Assembly (NCBI GenBank): GCA_003598055.1
Contig: QZKI01000089.1
Location: forward strand, 34,853-98,852
Direction: 5' to 3'
Length of the DNA: 64,000 nt
DNA from: Candidatus Abyssobacteria bacterium SURF_17
GTDB lineage: Bacteria; Abyssobacteria; SURF-5
Positions 41,325-49,110 of the stretch are shown here, in pieces. How positions within the stretch are numbered: position 1 is the stretch's first letter; each line of letters starts with the position of its first letter. The notes under the pieces were generated by a model. It searched no databases and had not been told where the DNA came from. It saw only the letters and a program-made list of their open reading frames with translations. The position numbers and the translations under genes are program-made.

Positions 41325-42326
41325 ATGTCGCTACAACACAATAGCAACTCGAAGCATCAGCGAAAATCCCTCGTCTTGGTTGTGGATGACCACAGGCTCA
41401 CCCGCGAGCTGCTCAAGGCGTATCTGGAAAACGCCGGCTACGACACCATTGAAGCGGAGGACGGCCAGCAAGCGCTCGAGAGAGTGGCGAGCCACTCGCC
41501 CGACCTTGTGCTTCTCGACTTGCTCATGCCCGTGCTCAACGGGTTTGAAGTGTGCCGGCGAATCAAAGAAGATCGCCGCACCACGCTTCTGCCGGTCATC
41601 ATGGTCACCGGTCTTGAGGATTTCGACGCGAAGATGAAGGCGCTCGCGCTCGGGGCCGATGACTACATCAATAAGCCATTGAATGAGCGCGAGCTGCTCA
41701 TGCGTGTGAAGAACCATCTCCGCATTAAACAGCTCACCGACGACCTCGAAAACGCGGAGAATGTCATCATCGCGCTCGTGCGCACGGTCGAAGCCAAGGA
41801 CCCGTATACGCGCGGTCATTCCGAGCGCGTGGCGGAGTATGCGCTCAAGCTCGCTGAGTCAGTCGACTTGGACAAAGACGGCCTGCGCGTGCTCGAGCGG
41901 GCCGCTCTTCTCCACGATGTCGGCAAGATCGGCGTGGATGACGCCATCATCCGGTCACCCGATAAACTCACGCGCGAGGAACTCAAGCAGGTGCACACGC
42001 ATCCTTCTATCGGAATCGAGATAATCAAATCGCTCTCGTTCCTGTCCGATGCGCTCGGGCCCATCCAGAGTCACCATGAGCGGTTCGACGGCACCGGGTA
42101 TCCGGGAAAGCTCGCACGCGAAAACATTCCCATCGCGGCCCGCATCATCGCCGTCGCAGACACATTCGACGCGCTCACCACCGAGCGACCCTACCGCAGG
42201 CCCGTCAGCACGGAAAAGGCATTCGAGGAAATGCGACGCAGCGCCGAGAGCGGCCAGCTTGACCCGCGGCTTGTCGAGAAGTTCATCGAAGTAATGACCC
42301 GCGAACTCTCCCACCGCAAGCCGTAA
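41325..42326 (+). CDS. Response regulator with HD-GYP cyclic-di-GMP phosphodiesterase domain
   Basis: A 333-residue two-domain regulator. The REC domain (about 15-130) has the acidic pair VVDDH, the phosphoacceptor Asp in LVLLDLLMP and the Lys in INKPL. The HD-GYP domain (about 155-325) shows LLHDVGKIGVDD and QSHHERFDGTGYP, all catalytic residues present. Phosphorylation would switch hydrolysis of cyclic di-GMP, which often controls pili, motility or biofilm. No histidine kinase is adjacent. The ATG at 41325 is preferred over TTG at 41319. Confidence 0.94.
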   Translation: MSLQHNSNSKHQRKSLVLVVDDHRLTRELLKAYLENAGYDTIEAEDGQQALERVASHSPDLVLLDLLMPVLNGFEVCRRIKEDRRTTLLPVIMVTGLEDFDAKMKALALGADDYINKPLNERELLMRVKNHLRIKQLTDDLENAENVIIALVRTVEAKDPYTRGHSERVAEYALKLAESVDLDKDGLRVLERAALLHDVGKIGVDDAIIRSPDKLTREELKQVHTHPSIGIEIIKSLSFLSDALGPIQSHHERFDGTGYPGKLARENIPIAARIIAVADTFDALTTERPYRRPVSTEKAFEEMRRSAESGQLDPRLVEKFIEVMTRELSHRKP

Positions 42327-42396
42327 CGACGGCTTCAGAACCAACAACCCGAAACCAGTTCTTGACCGCGGATTCACACCGATAACAGAAGAACGC

Positions 42397-42470
42397 TAAC
42401 CACCAAGACAAGTCACAAAAATAATCTTGGTGTCTCTTGTTTCTTGGCGCCTTCGTGCCTTTGTGGTTCA
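42397..42470. repeat. ACCACAAAGG-type palindromic repeat, copy 6
   Basis: Starts TAACCACCAAGACAAGTCAC and ends TTCGTGCCTTTGTGGTTCA. It lies 71 bp after the HD-GYP stop. Confidence 0.75.
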
Positions 42471-42513
42471 AATGGGTAATCTCTGGTCTCTGGTTTCCAA
42501 TCCGTGGGAAAAT

Positions 42514-42601
42514 TGGGGTCAAGTCTCGAATTATAAGGTCTTGATGCGGATATGCGCAATAACTTTTTCCGCTGCAGCTTATAATTCAGGGCCTGACCCC
42601 A
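42514..42601. repeat. Inverted-repeat element, TGGGGTCA-ended (REP/MITE-like)
   Basis: Ends TGGGGTCA and TGACCCCA, with a second inner pair GAATTATAAG / CTTATAATTC (10 bp perfect). Total 88 bp. Architecture resembles the 9818-9943 element. It lies in the convergent gap before the repeat-protein gene. Confidence 0.72.
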
Positions 42602-42686
42602 GCCGCTTCACATAACCTGCGGAGGCAACACGCAACATGCAGCCACGAGGGGTTCGATCACGAGAGGAACGCCGTCGTTTCCGTGC

Positions 42687-43835
42687 TCATTCTTCGCAGA
42701 AATAGCAGGATCCGCCCCTCCAGTCATAGGAACCGCTGGCCTCGTTTGACTGACCGCCGCTCACGCTCGCCAAGTCGCCACTGGCCGTGTTATCATAACC
42801 GCCGCTTACGCTCGCACTGGTACCGCTGGCCTGGTTGGACCGACCGCCACTCATGCTTGCAGCGTAGCCGCTGGCCGTGTTCTCATAGCCGCCACTCACA
42901 CTCGCATAATAGTTGCTGGCCAAATTCCATTGACCGCCACCCACGCTTGCAGCATCGCCGCTGGCCGTATTCTCATAACCGCCGCTCACGCTCGCACTGG
43001 TGCCGCTGGCCTCGTTGGATTGACCGCCGCTCACGCTCGAAGCATAGCCGCTGGCCGTGTTCTCATATCCGCCGCTCACGCTCGCATAATCGGCGCCGGC
43101 CAGATTCCCTCTGCCGCCACCTACGCCCGAAGCATAGCCGCTGGAGGTGTTCTCGTAGCCGCCGCTCACGCTCGCACTGGTGCCGCTGGCCTCGTTGGAT
43201 TGACCGCCGCTCACGCTCGAAGCATAGCCGCTGGCCGTGTTCTCGTACCCACCGCTCGCGCTCGCATAATCGGCGCTGGCCACATTCCATCTGCCGCCAC
43301 CCACGCCCGAAGCATAGCCACTGGCCGTGTTGCCAGCGCCGCCGGTGACGCTGCTATTGGGACCACTAATGGTGTTGCGACTGCCGGCCACTAAGCCCCC
43401 AAAACTTGAATACTCGTGCCACCGGCCCACGATCAGGTTGTGGGAGCCGGTCCGGCCGAGCACAGGCGTGCCTGACAGTTCGTTATAGCCGATGACGAGG
43501 TTACCGAGACCGGTTAAGGCGCCGTTGTCGTCGGTCCTCCCCGACCCGCTTCGCACATGCAGGTTCGCACCCTCGATGATGAGATGAGGGCCTGCTAACC
43601 CATTTATCTCCCCCTCAACAACCTTGACAAGAGCACCGATTGCTACCGCCGGAAGGATTGTGGCCTTCAAGTCGGCAACTTGTTCGCGCAATGCTGCATT
43701 CTCAGATTCCAACGCTACGAGACGACTTTCTAATATCTTAAGGCGATTGCCGTCATCGGTCCATGCATCTGCGGGCACGAAAACGATTGCCACTATCGCA
43801 AGAGCAAGAGCACCCATCAGATTTCGAGCCTTCAT
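42687..43835 (-). CDS. Secreted repeat protein with fifteen-residue YadA-head-like units
   Basis: A 382-residue exported protein. A signal peptide (residues 1-24, ending PADA) is followed by a coiled-coil segment (RLKILESRLVALESENAALR). Residues 162-371 consist of fourteen consecutive 15-residue units of the form SVSGGYENTASGYAS, with variants SVSGGQSNEASGTSA and GVGGGRGNLAGADYA. The pattern is like the left-handed beta-roll of trimeric adhesin heads. The C-terminus (WRGGSCYFCEE) has two Cys and no membrane anchor domain, so it is not a classical autotransporter. The ATG at 43835 has GGAGGG upstream. It probably forms a fibre or surface coat. Confidence 0.85.
   Translation of the reverse strand: MKARNLMGALALAIVAIVFVPADAWTDDGNRLKILESRLVALESENAALREQVADLKATILPAVAIGALVKVVEGEINGLAGPHLIIEGANLHVRSGSGRTDDNGALTGLGNLVIGYNELSGTPVLGRTGSHNLIVGRWHEYSSFGGLVAGSRNTISGPNSSVTGGAGNTASGYASGVGGGRWNVASADYASASGGYENTASGYASSVSGGQSNEASGTSASVSGGYENTSSGYASGVGGGRGNLAGADYASVSGGYENTASGYASSVSGGQSNEASGTSASVSGGYENTASGDAASVGGGQWNLASNYYASVSGGYENTASGYAASMSGGRSNQASGTSASVSGGYDNTASGDLASVSGGQSNEASGSYDWRGGSCYFCEE
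42723..43352. repeat. Coding tandem repeat: 45-bp units in 180-bp super-repeats
   Basis: Fourteen 45-bp units. Every fourth unit is most alike, giving a 180-bp higher-order period: the runs beginning at 42781, 42961 and 43141 line up almost base for base. This suggests recent expansion by block duplication. Such arrays may collapse in assemblies. Confidence 0.88.
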
Positions 43836-44258
43836 CTCTTTTCCCTCCCAATTTCCCCTCATCGGTTGCTCTCAAATTGCCCCATCCTTCAGTCGAACAA
43901 GGGTGCACCGAGCTAACCATTATCTCAAGCTGCCACCTCCCTTCCATCTTTTGGCAAGCTGCCGATTAGTATTCTCCCTTTCCTTGACAATCATTTCGGA
44001 TGCCGCCTTCACAGAAAATTCGAAGCAGTGGTCTTTTGTTTCCGTTATTTCGGCAGAGATGTGAAGCCTCTTGTCGGAGCTTCATTCGGCCACCTCGTTT
44101 CTGGACGAGCATGCCGTCGAGGGAGAAACTGATGCCGAGAGCGACACACAGCGGAGCCCTCGGGCAACATATTGAACTTGACTTCGTAGGGACCAAACCG
44201 GGTGGGCGGCGCATGTCTGAACGCTCAATGCAATCCTGCGCCTCCAGGATATAAAATA

Positions 44259-44287
44259 ATTATACCATAAGGTTTAGTATTTGTCAA
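44259..44287 (-). promoter_or_regulatory. Perfect-consensus sigma-70 promoter upstream of the repeat-protein gene
   Basis: On the minus strand TTGACA (44287-44282), 17-bp spacer, TATAAT (44264-44259). The nearest supported start codon on this strand is 43835, about 415 bases downstream of the predicted start. Confidence 0.8.
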
Positions 44288-44458
44288 ACTAGAAACAAAT
44301 ATAATTCATGAATAGCACAATAACCGTTGAGGAAAGACCATCATCTGCCACCCAGAGCCACCGCGAGAAACCATCTTTTGACCTCCCCGCGCCTTGCTTC
44401 ATTCCCGCCGAGGAGGGCAGGAAGAAGGGATCGCGGCAGCGGGAACCTCAGATTTTTC

Positions 44459-44487
44459 TTGACAGCATGGGCGGATTTTGCTAGTAT
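44459..44487 (+). promoter_or_regulatory. Sigma-70 promoter of the nuo operon
   Basis: TTGACA (44459-44464), 17-bp spacer, TAGTAT (44482-44487), 70 bp before nuoA. Confidence 0.75.
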
Positions 44488-44558
44488 TTTACGACATCTC
44501 TTATTCACCCCAATTGATAATGAGATGAAACCTGGATAAGGAGAAAGCATAGGGTTCT

Positions 44559-44912
44559 ATGAGTGTGCATGTCCCCATATTCGCGATGTTCATCATTGCC
44601 TTCCTCATCGGTTTAGGTTTTCTCGCAGTCTCGGTCTTTTTAGGGCCGAAACGCCTGTCAAAGCAGAAGCTTGACCCGTTCGATTGCGGCAATCCGCCGC
44701 TCGGCACACCGCGCATTCCCGTCTCTATCAAGTATTACGTTGTGGCGATATTGTTCATCCTTTTCGACGTGGAGGCGGTGTTCCTGTACGTATGGGCAAT
44801 CGTATTCAAAGAACTCGGCCTGTTCGGGTTCATCGAGATGTTGGTTTTCATCCTCATCCTGGTCGGCGGGCTCGCATATGTCTGGAGAAAAGGGGCGCTC
44901 GAATGGGAATAG
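44559..44912 (+). CDS. nuoA: NADH-quinone oxidoreductase subunit A
   Basis: A 117-residue complex I membrane subunit with three transmembrane helices. The conserved loop after helix 1 reads DPFDCGNPPLGTPRIPVSIKYY (shown here in two overlapping parts of the protein), and helix 2 has LFILFDVEAVFLYVWA. It sits at the quinone-access region together with NuoH. It is the first gene of nuoABCDHI; nuoB starts inside its 3' end, which indicates coupling. Confidence 0.95.
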   Translation: MSVHVPIFAMFIIAFLIGLGFLAVSVFLGPKRLSKQKLDPFDCGNPPLGTPRIPVSIKYYVVAILFILFDVEAVFLYVWAIVFKELGLFGFIEMLVFILILVGGLAYVWRKGALEWE

Positions 44913-45385
44913 AAACAGCATTCGGAGAAGGCATCATTACCACGCGGCTGGATAAGATTGTGAACTGGGGCCGCAAGTGGTCGTTTTTCTGCTATCCGTT
45001 CGTAACCGCGTGCTGCGGCATGGAATATATGTCGACCGCTGCGTCGCACTATGACATCGCGCGGTTCGGAGCGGAGTTTCCCCGGTTTTCGCCCCGGCAG
45101 GCCGACCTGATGCTCGTTGTGGGTACCATCTGCCACAAAGTTGCGCCGGTGCTCAAGCTCGTGTATGAGCAGATGTGCGAGCCCAAGTGGGTGATCGCGG
45201 TAGGCGCCTGTGCGTGCTCGGGCGGTTTTTATCGGAACTATTCCGTGGTGCAGGGTGTTGACCGCATCATTCCTGTGGATGTGTATGTCACCGGCTGCCC
45301 TCCGCGACCGGAAGCGATACTTGACGGCATCATGAAGATGCAGGCCAAGGTGGACACAGAATCGGTGCTCCTGCGAAGGAACTGA
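44903..45385 (+). CDS. nuoB: NADH-quinone oxidoreductase subunit B
   Basis: A 160-residue subunit carrying the terminal N2 4Fe-4S cluster next to the quinone site. The ligand Cys residues are seen in ACCGMEYMS, VGTICHKVAP-adjacent and GACACSGG stretches, with GCPPRPEAIL supplying the last. The ATG at 44903 overlaps the nuoA stop and follows AAAGGGG. Longer in-frame upstream readings belong to nuoA DNA and are not real. Partners are NuoD and NuoI encoded downstream. Confidence 0.95.
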   Translation: MGIETAFGEGIITTRLDKIVNWGRKWSFFCYPFVTACCGMEYMSTAASHYDIARFGAEFPRFSPRQADLMLVVGTICHKVAPVLKLVYEQMCEPKWVIAVGACACSGGFYRNYSVVQGVDRIIPVDVYVTGCPPRPEAILDGIMKMQAKVDTESVLLRRN

Positions 45386-45402
45386 TGCACCGGGAGACAT
45401 GA

Positions 45403-45909
45403 ATGGCTGAGGAAAGCGTAACCATACGGAAGCTGCGTGAGCAGTTCGCGGACCGAGTCCAGGTTCTTCCCACCCCGGCCGACGGCATGGATACGGTGAA
45501 GGTCAAGCGCGAGGACATTCTGGACGTGTGTATGTTCCTCCGAACGGATGGCGACCTTGACTACGACCTCATGCGCGACCTCACATGCGTGGATTACATC
45601 CACGAGAAACCGCGATTCGAGGTTGTCTATCACCTGTATTCCATCTATTACAGCCACGCCGTCAGACTGAAGGTGCGCCTCGAGGAGCGCGACCCCGCCA
45701 TAGACACGGTTACCGGCGTGTGGGTCGGCGCGAACTGGTACGAGCGCGAGGCATACGACCTGTACGGAATCAAATTCAATAATCATCCCGACCTGCGCCG
45801 TATCCTGCTGTATCCCGAATTTGTTGGACATCCGCTTCGCAAGGATTACCCGATAGACAAAGAGCAACCTCTGTTCGAGGAACGAGAGGAAACGAAAGGC
45901 GTGCGCTAG
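45403..45909 (+). CDS. nuoC: NADH-quinone oxidoreductase subunit C
   Basis: A 168-residue 30-kDa subunit of the peripheral arm. The signature ERE-YDLYGI region is [20 protein letters not shown], followed by [20 protein letters not shown]. It is separate from NuoD, as in most non-enteric bacteria. It lies 17 bp after nuoB. Confidence 0.95.
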   Translation: MAEESVTIRKLREQFADRVQVLPTPADGMDTVKVKREDILDVCMFLRTDGDLDYDLMRDLTCVDYIHEKPRFEVVYHLYSIYYSHAVRLKVRLEERDPAIDTVTGVWVGANWYEREAYDLYGIKFNNHPDLRRILLYPEFVGHPLRKDYPIDKEQPLFEEREETKGVR

Positions 45910-45942
45910 CCCGGCCGGGCTTGCGCCAGGCGCGAGCGAGCA

Positions 45943-47133
45943 ATGGCAGACCTGACGAAAGAACTTCATACCCAATGCATGACGCTGCAGATGGGGCCCT
46001 CGCATCCCGCGATGCACGGCACCGTGAAACTGCTGGTCGACGTTGACGGCGAGGAAATCCACATCGTGAAGCCAGAGGTGGGGTACTTGCACCGCGGCTT
46101 CGAGAAGATGTGCGAGAACAGCACGTACCATCAAGTGACACCGTTCACCGACCGTCTCAACTACGTCTCGCCGTTCATTAACAACGTGGGCTATGCGCTC
46201 GCGGTCGAGAAACTGCTCGGCATCGATGTGCCGGAGCGGTGCAAGTATTTGCGCGTGCTCGCATGCGAGATTTCCCGGATAACCGACCATCTCACCTGCC
46301 TCGGCGCGAGCGGAATGGAGCTTGCCGCGTTCACTGTTCTCTTGTATTCGATCGAGGCTCGTGAATGGATGTGGGAGTTGGTGGAGGCACTCTGCGGAGC
46401 GCGACTCACGACCACGTGGACGCGCATCGGCGGAGTCGCCTACGACATGCCCGAGGGTTTCGAGCAAAAGACGCATCAGGAGTTGGACAAGGTCAAGCGG
46501 TTGATCGACGACATTTCCGGCCTTCTGGTGAAAAACCGTATCTTCTACGACCGCATGCGCGACACCGGTGTGCTCACGGCGGATGAATGCCTGGCCTATG
46601 GAGTGACGGGACCGTGCCTGCGCGCAGCCGGTGTGTATTATGACGTTCGCAAGGCAAAACCCTACCTCGTGTACGACCGCATGGATTTTGAAGTTCCGCT
46701 CGGCAAGCACGGAGATAACTACGACAAGTTCATGGTACGCGTGATTGAGATGCAGCAGAGCATTCGGATAATCGAGCAGGTGCTCGACCAAATACCCGAC
46801 GGCCCGATTTCGGTGGACGACCCGAAAATCACGCTTCCGCCGAAGGAAAAGGTTTATACGTCAATCGAGGCGCTCGTGCACCACTTCAATATCATCATTA
46901 AAGGAATCAGACCGCCGAAGGGCGAGGTCTACGTCGCGGTTGAAGGCGGCAATGGAGAGCTTGGCTTCTACGTCGTTTCCGACGGATCGGATAAACCATG
47001 GAAGTGCCGCTGCCGCGGGCCATGTTTTCCAATCGTGCAGGCGATTCCGAAGATGCTCGAAGGCTCGATGATTGCGGATGTGATTCCGACGTTCGGCATG
47101 GTCAATATGATCGGCGGCGAAATGGACAGGTGA
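45943..47133 (+). CDS. nuoD: NADH-quinone oxidoreductase subunit D
   Basis: A 396-residue 49-kDa subunit that forms the quinone pocket with NuoB. MGPSHPAMHGTVKL contains the conserved His that contacts quinone, and YLHRGFEKMCE and PEGGNGELGFYVVSDG-type stretches follow (here VEGGNGELGFYVVS). The C-terminus IPTFGMVNMIGGEMDR is typical (DxVxxxGxxDR). Length is normal. nuoH begins 1 bp after its stop. Confidence 0.95.
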   Translation: MADLTKELHTQCMTLQMGPSHPAMHGTVKLLVDVDGEEIHIVKPEVGYLHRGFEKMCENSTYHQVTPFTDRLNYVSPFINNVGYALAVEKLLGIDVPERCKYLRVLACEISRITDHLTCLGASGMELAAFTVLLYSIEAREWMWELVEALCGARLTTTWTRIGGVAYDMPEGFEQKTHQELDKVKRLIDDISGLLVKNRIFYDRMRDTGVLTADECLAYGVTGPCLRAAGVYYDVRKAKPYLVYDRMDFEVPLGKHGDNYDKFMVRVIEMQQSIRIIEQVLDQIPDGPISVDDPKITLPPKEKVYTSIEALVHHFNIIIKGIRPPKGEVYVAVEGGNGELGFYVVSDGSDKPWKCRCRGPCFPIVQAIPKMLEGSMIADVIPTFGMVNMIGGEMDR

Positions 47134-47134
47134 T

Positions 47135-48214
47135 ATGGCAGAGGGCATTATATTAGCGGTAAAGATTGCAATAGCGGTGCTGTTCGTTCTCAATCTCGCA
47201 GGGCTCTTGACGTGGGCCGAGCGCAGGCAGAGCGCATTCATGCAGGACCGGTTGGGACCAAACCGCGCCAATGTCTTTGGCGTCACACTCATCGGCCTGC
47301 TCCACCCGGTGGCCGACGGCATCAAGATGATGATGAAAGAGGACTTCGTGCCGGCGGGCGCCGACCGGATTGTGCATACGTTGGCGCCGTTCATTGCGCT
47401 GTTTCCCGCATTCGTGGCATTCGCCGTGATTCCATTCGGCGACCGGCTCCCCATCTTCGGCTACGAGGTGAATCTCGTCGTCTCGGAAATCAATGTCGGC
47501 CTGCTGTTCGTAGTAGCGGTCATGTCGCTTGCCATATTCGGCGTGTTCCTCGGCGGATGGGCCTCGAACAACAAGTGGTCGCTGCTCGGCGCGTTGCGTT
47601 CGGCCGCGCAGATGATTTCATATGAAGTGACGCTCGGTCTGACCATCATTGGCGTGCTCATGGTGTATCAATCGCTCAGGCTCGATGAGATAGTCCGCGC
47701 GCAGGGCGACCTGCTGTTCGGCTTTATTCCGAAGTGGGGCATCGTGACGCAGCCGCTGGGTTTCCTTCTCTTCTTCGCGGCGGCAATGGCTGAGACGAAG
47801 CGAACGCCGTTTGACCTGCCGGAAGGCGAGTCGGAAATCGTGGCGGGCTACTTCCTCGAGTACAGCGGAATGAAGTGGGGCATGTTCTTCATGGGCGAGT
47901 TCGCGGAGATCGTCGTGATCGCGGGCGTGGTCACGTCGTTGTTCCTCGGTGGTTGGCAGATACCCTGGGTCTCGACGGCGGCGCTCTTGAGCGTATTCCC
48001 CGGTTGGCTGGTCGCGCTGATACAGATAGGCGTGTTCAGCGTAAAGGTTGTGATACTGTGCTGGCTGCAACTCACCGTGCGCTGGACGCTTCCGAGGTTC
48101 CGGTATGACCAGCTCATGCGGCTCGGCTGGAAGATGCTGCTCCCGATTTCACTCGCCAACATTTTCGTGACCGGCGCAGTGATATTGCTGATTCAGCATT
48201 TCAAGGGTGTATAA
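47135..48214 (+). CDS. nuoH: NADH-quinone oxidoreductase subunit H
   Basis: A 359-residue membrane subunit with about eight helices that links the quinone pocket to the proton channels. Conserved loops are ERRQSAFMQDRLGPNRANVFG, LADGIK-like VADGIKMMMKEDFVPAGAD, ETKRTPFDLPEGESEIVAGY and the C-terminal LRWTLPRFRYDQLM-type sequence. It begins 1 bp after nuoD. Confidence 0.96.
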   Translation: MAEGIILAVKIAIAVLFVLNLAGLLTWAERRQSAFMQDRLGPNRANVFGVTLIGLLHPVADGIKMMMKEDFVPAGADRIVHTLAPFIALFPAFVAFAVIPFGDRLPIFGYEVNLVVSEINVGLLFVVAVMSLAIFGVFLGGWASNNKWSLLGALRSAAQMISYEVTLGLTIIGVLMVYQSLRLDEIVRAQGDLLFGFIPKWGIVTQPLGFLLFFAAAMAETKRTPFDLPEGESEIVAGYFLEYSGMKWGMFFMGEFAEIVVIAGVVTSLFLGGWQIPWVSTAALLSVFPGWLVALIQIGVFSVKVVILCWLQLTVRWTLPRFRYDQLMRLGWKMLLPISLANIFVTGAVILLIQHFKGV

Positions 48215-48259
48215 ACGTGCGGAACGGATTCTGAAACAGGGTAGTTGGAGATTCTCCGA

Positions 48260-48730
48260 ATGGCAATCAAGACGAAACTGAATTTTTGGGAACGGCTCTA
48301 CTTCCCGGAGATCTTCCGCGGAATCGCGATAACGTCTCGTCACTTCTTCAGGAACCTATCCAATCCGTTCAAGAATCCGGTCACGATACGCTATCCCGAC
48401 CAGAAGCGGTTCATCCATCCGCGCTGGCGAGGGCGGCATCGGTTGATGGAGCGCAACGACGGCTCGCCACGCTGTGTCGCGTGCATGTGCTGCGCGACGG
48501 TGTGTCCGGCCCGATGCATCACCATCATGCCGGGCGAACATCCCGACCCTGCGATCATGAAGTATCCGATTTCATTCGACATCGATATGACGCGCTGCAT
48601 TTTCTGCGGCTATTGCGTAGAGGCGTGTCCGGTGGATGCAATCAGGATGGACAGCGGCATTGTGTCGGTCGTCGATTATTCCCGCGACTCGCTCCAATTC
48701 CAAAAAGAAGTCCTTCTGAAAACGTCCTAA
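48260..48730 (+). CDS. nuoI: NADH-quinone oxidoreductase subunit I
   Basis: A 156-residue ferredoxin-like subunit with two 4Fe-4S clusters (N6a, N6b): CVACMCCATVCPARCI and CIFCGYCVEACPVDAI. The first motif has an unusual MCC where GLC is common (C-x2-C-x2-C is retained). GGAG lies 9 bp before the ATG at 48260. It is the last gene of the operon; the next gene is convergent, so nuoJKLMN and nuoEFG must lie elsewhere or be absent. Confidence 0.94.
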   Translation: MAIKTKLNFWERLYFPEIFRGIAITSRHFFRNLSNPFKNPVTIRYPDQKRFIHPRWRGRHRLMERNDGSPRCVACMCCATVCPARCITIMPGEHPDPAIMKYPISFDIDMTRCIFCGYCVEACPVDAIRMDSGIVSVVDYSRDSLQFQKEVLLKTS

Positions 48731-48784
48731 CGGTCGGAGTCGGTAGGACGAACACCTTTGCGACTTGAGTATCCCGTTCTCGCC

Positions 48785-49045
48785 CTAATGATCACCTTCC
48801 TCTTCCTTTTCCTTATTTGCGCTTTCCGTTCTTGCCCCCTTCTTGAATATCTTCGTCACGTTACCCTTAATAAGAACCACGTATGAGACAATAATAGCGA
48901 GGGCAATTACTATTATCTGGTACGTAAGTCCTCCTGCGCCCGGATCAACATATGCATATGCAGTGTCGAAACCGAGAAAGGCCGTTACAACTCCTCCAGC
49001 AAGAATCAGAGCCCCCTGTTCCAACAGTTTGAGAGACGTACGCAT
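48785..49045 (-). CDS. Small membrane protein with YVDPGAG motif
   Basis: An 86-residue protein with two hydrophobic segments (LILAGGVVTAFLGFDTAYA and YQIIVIALAIIVSYVVLI) and a charged tail. The AYVDPGAGGLTYQ stretch between them matches a widespread small family that reads AY-x-DPG-x-G before a helix and is often found near sulfatase-like or polysaccharide genes. Here it follows the LtaS-like gene on the same strand by 65 bp. The function is unknown. Confidence 0.72.
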   Translation of the reverse strand: MRTSLKLLEQGALILAGGVVTAFLGFDTAYAYVDPGAGGLTYQIIVIALAIIVSYVVLIKGNVTKIFKKGARTESANKEKEEEGDH

Positions 49046-49110
49046 AACCTATTCTCCTGTACTTGAGATGAAGGAGCAGCCCGCAGCGTACTTACCTTAG
49101 CTCGTAAAGG

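Larger units (their letters stand above)
43836..44558. other. 723-bp gene-free region between the repeat protein and nuoA
   Basis: Divergent promoter region. It holds a perfect minus-strand promoter (44259-44287) with an approximately 415-base leader before the repeat-protein gene, and the nuo promoter (44459-44487). Short frames in the leader lack family resemblance and codon bias, so none is called. Confidence 0.6.

Noticed and set aside
42723..43352. Regular short repeats that could suggest a CRISPR array
   Set aside because: The period is an exact multiple of three, the units have no unique spacers, and they encode a continuous protein with a signal peptide.
42930..43394. Plus-strand Ala/His-rich open frame over the tandem repeats
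   Set aside because: It is the mirror of the repeat-protein gene. The minus-strand frame has a signal peptide and ribosome site.
43966..44214. 82-codon minus-strand frame in the leader of the repeat-protein gene
   Set aside because: No ribosome site and no family resemblance. It remains possible, but nothing in the sequence supports translation.
45238..46791. 517-codon open frame on the minus strand
   Set aside because: Antisense to nuoB, nuoC and nuoD, all with clear motifs. No ribosome site or recognisable domain.
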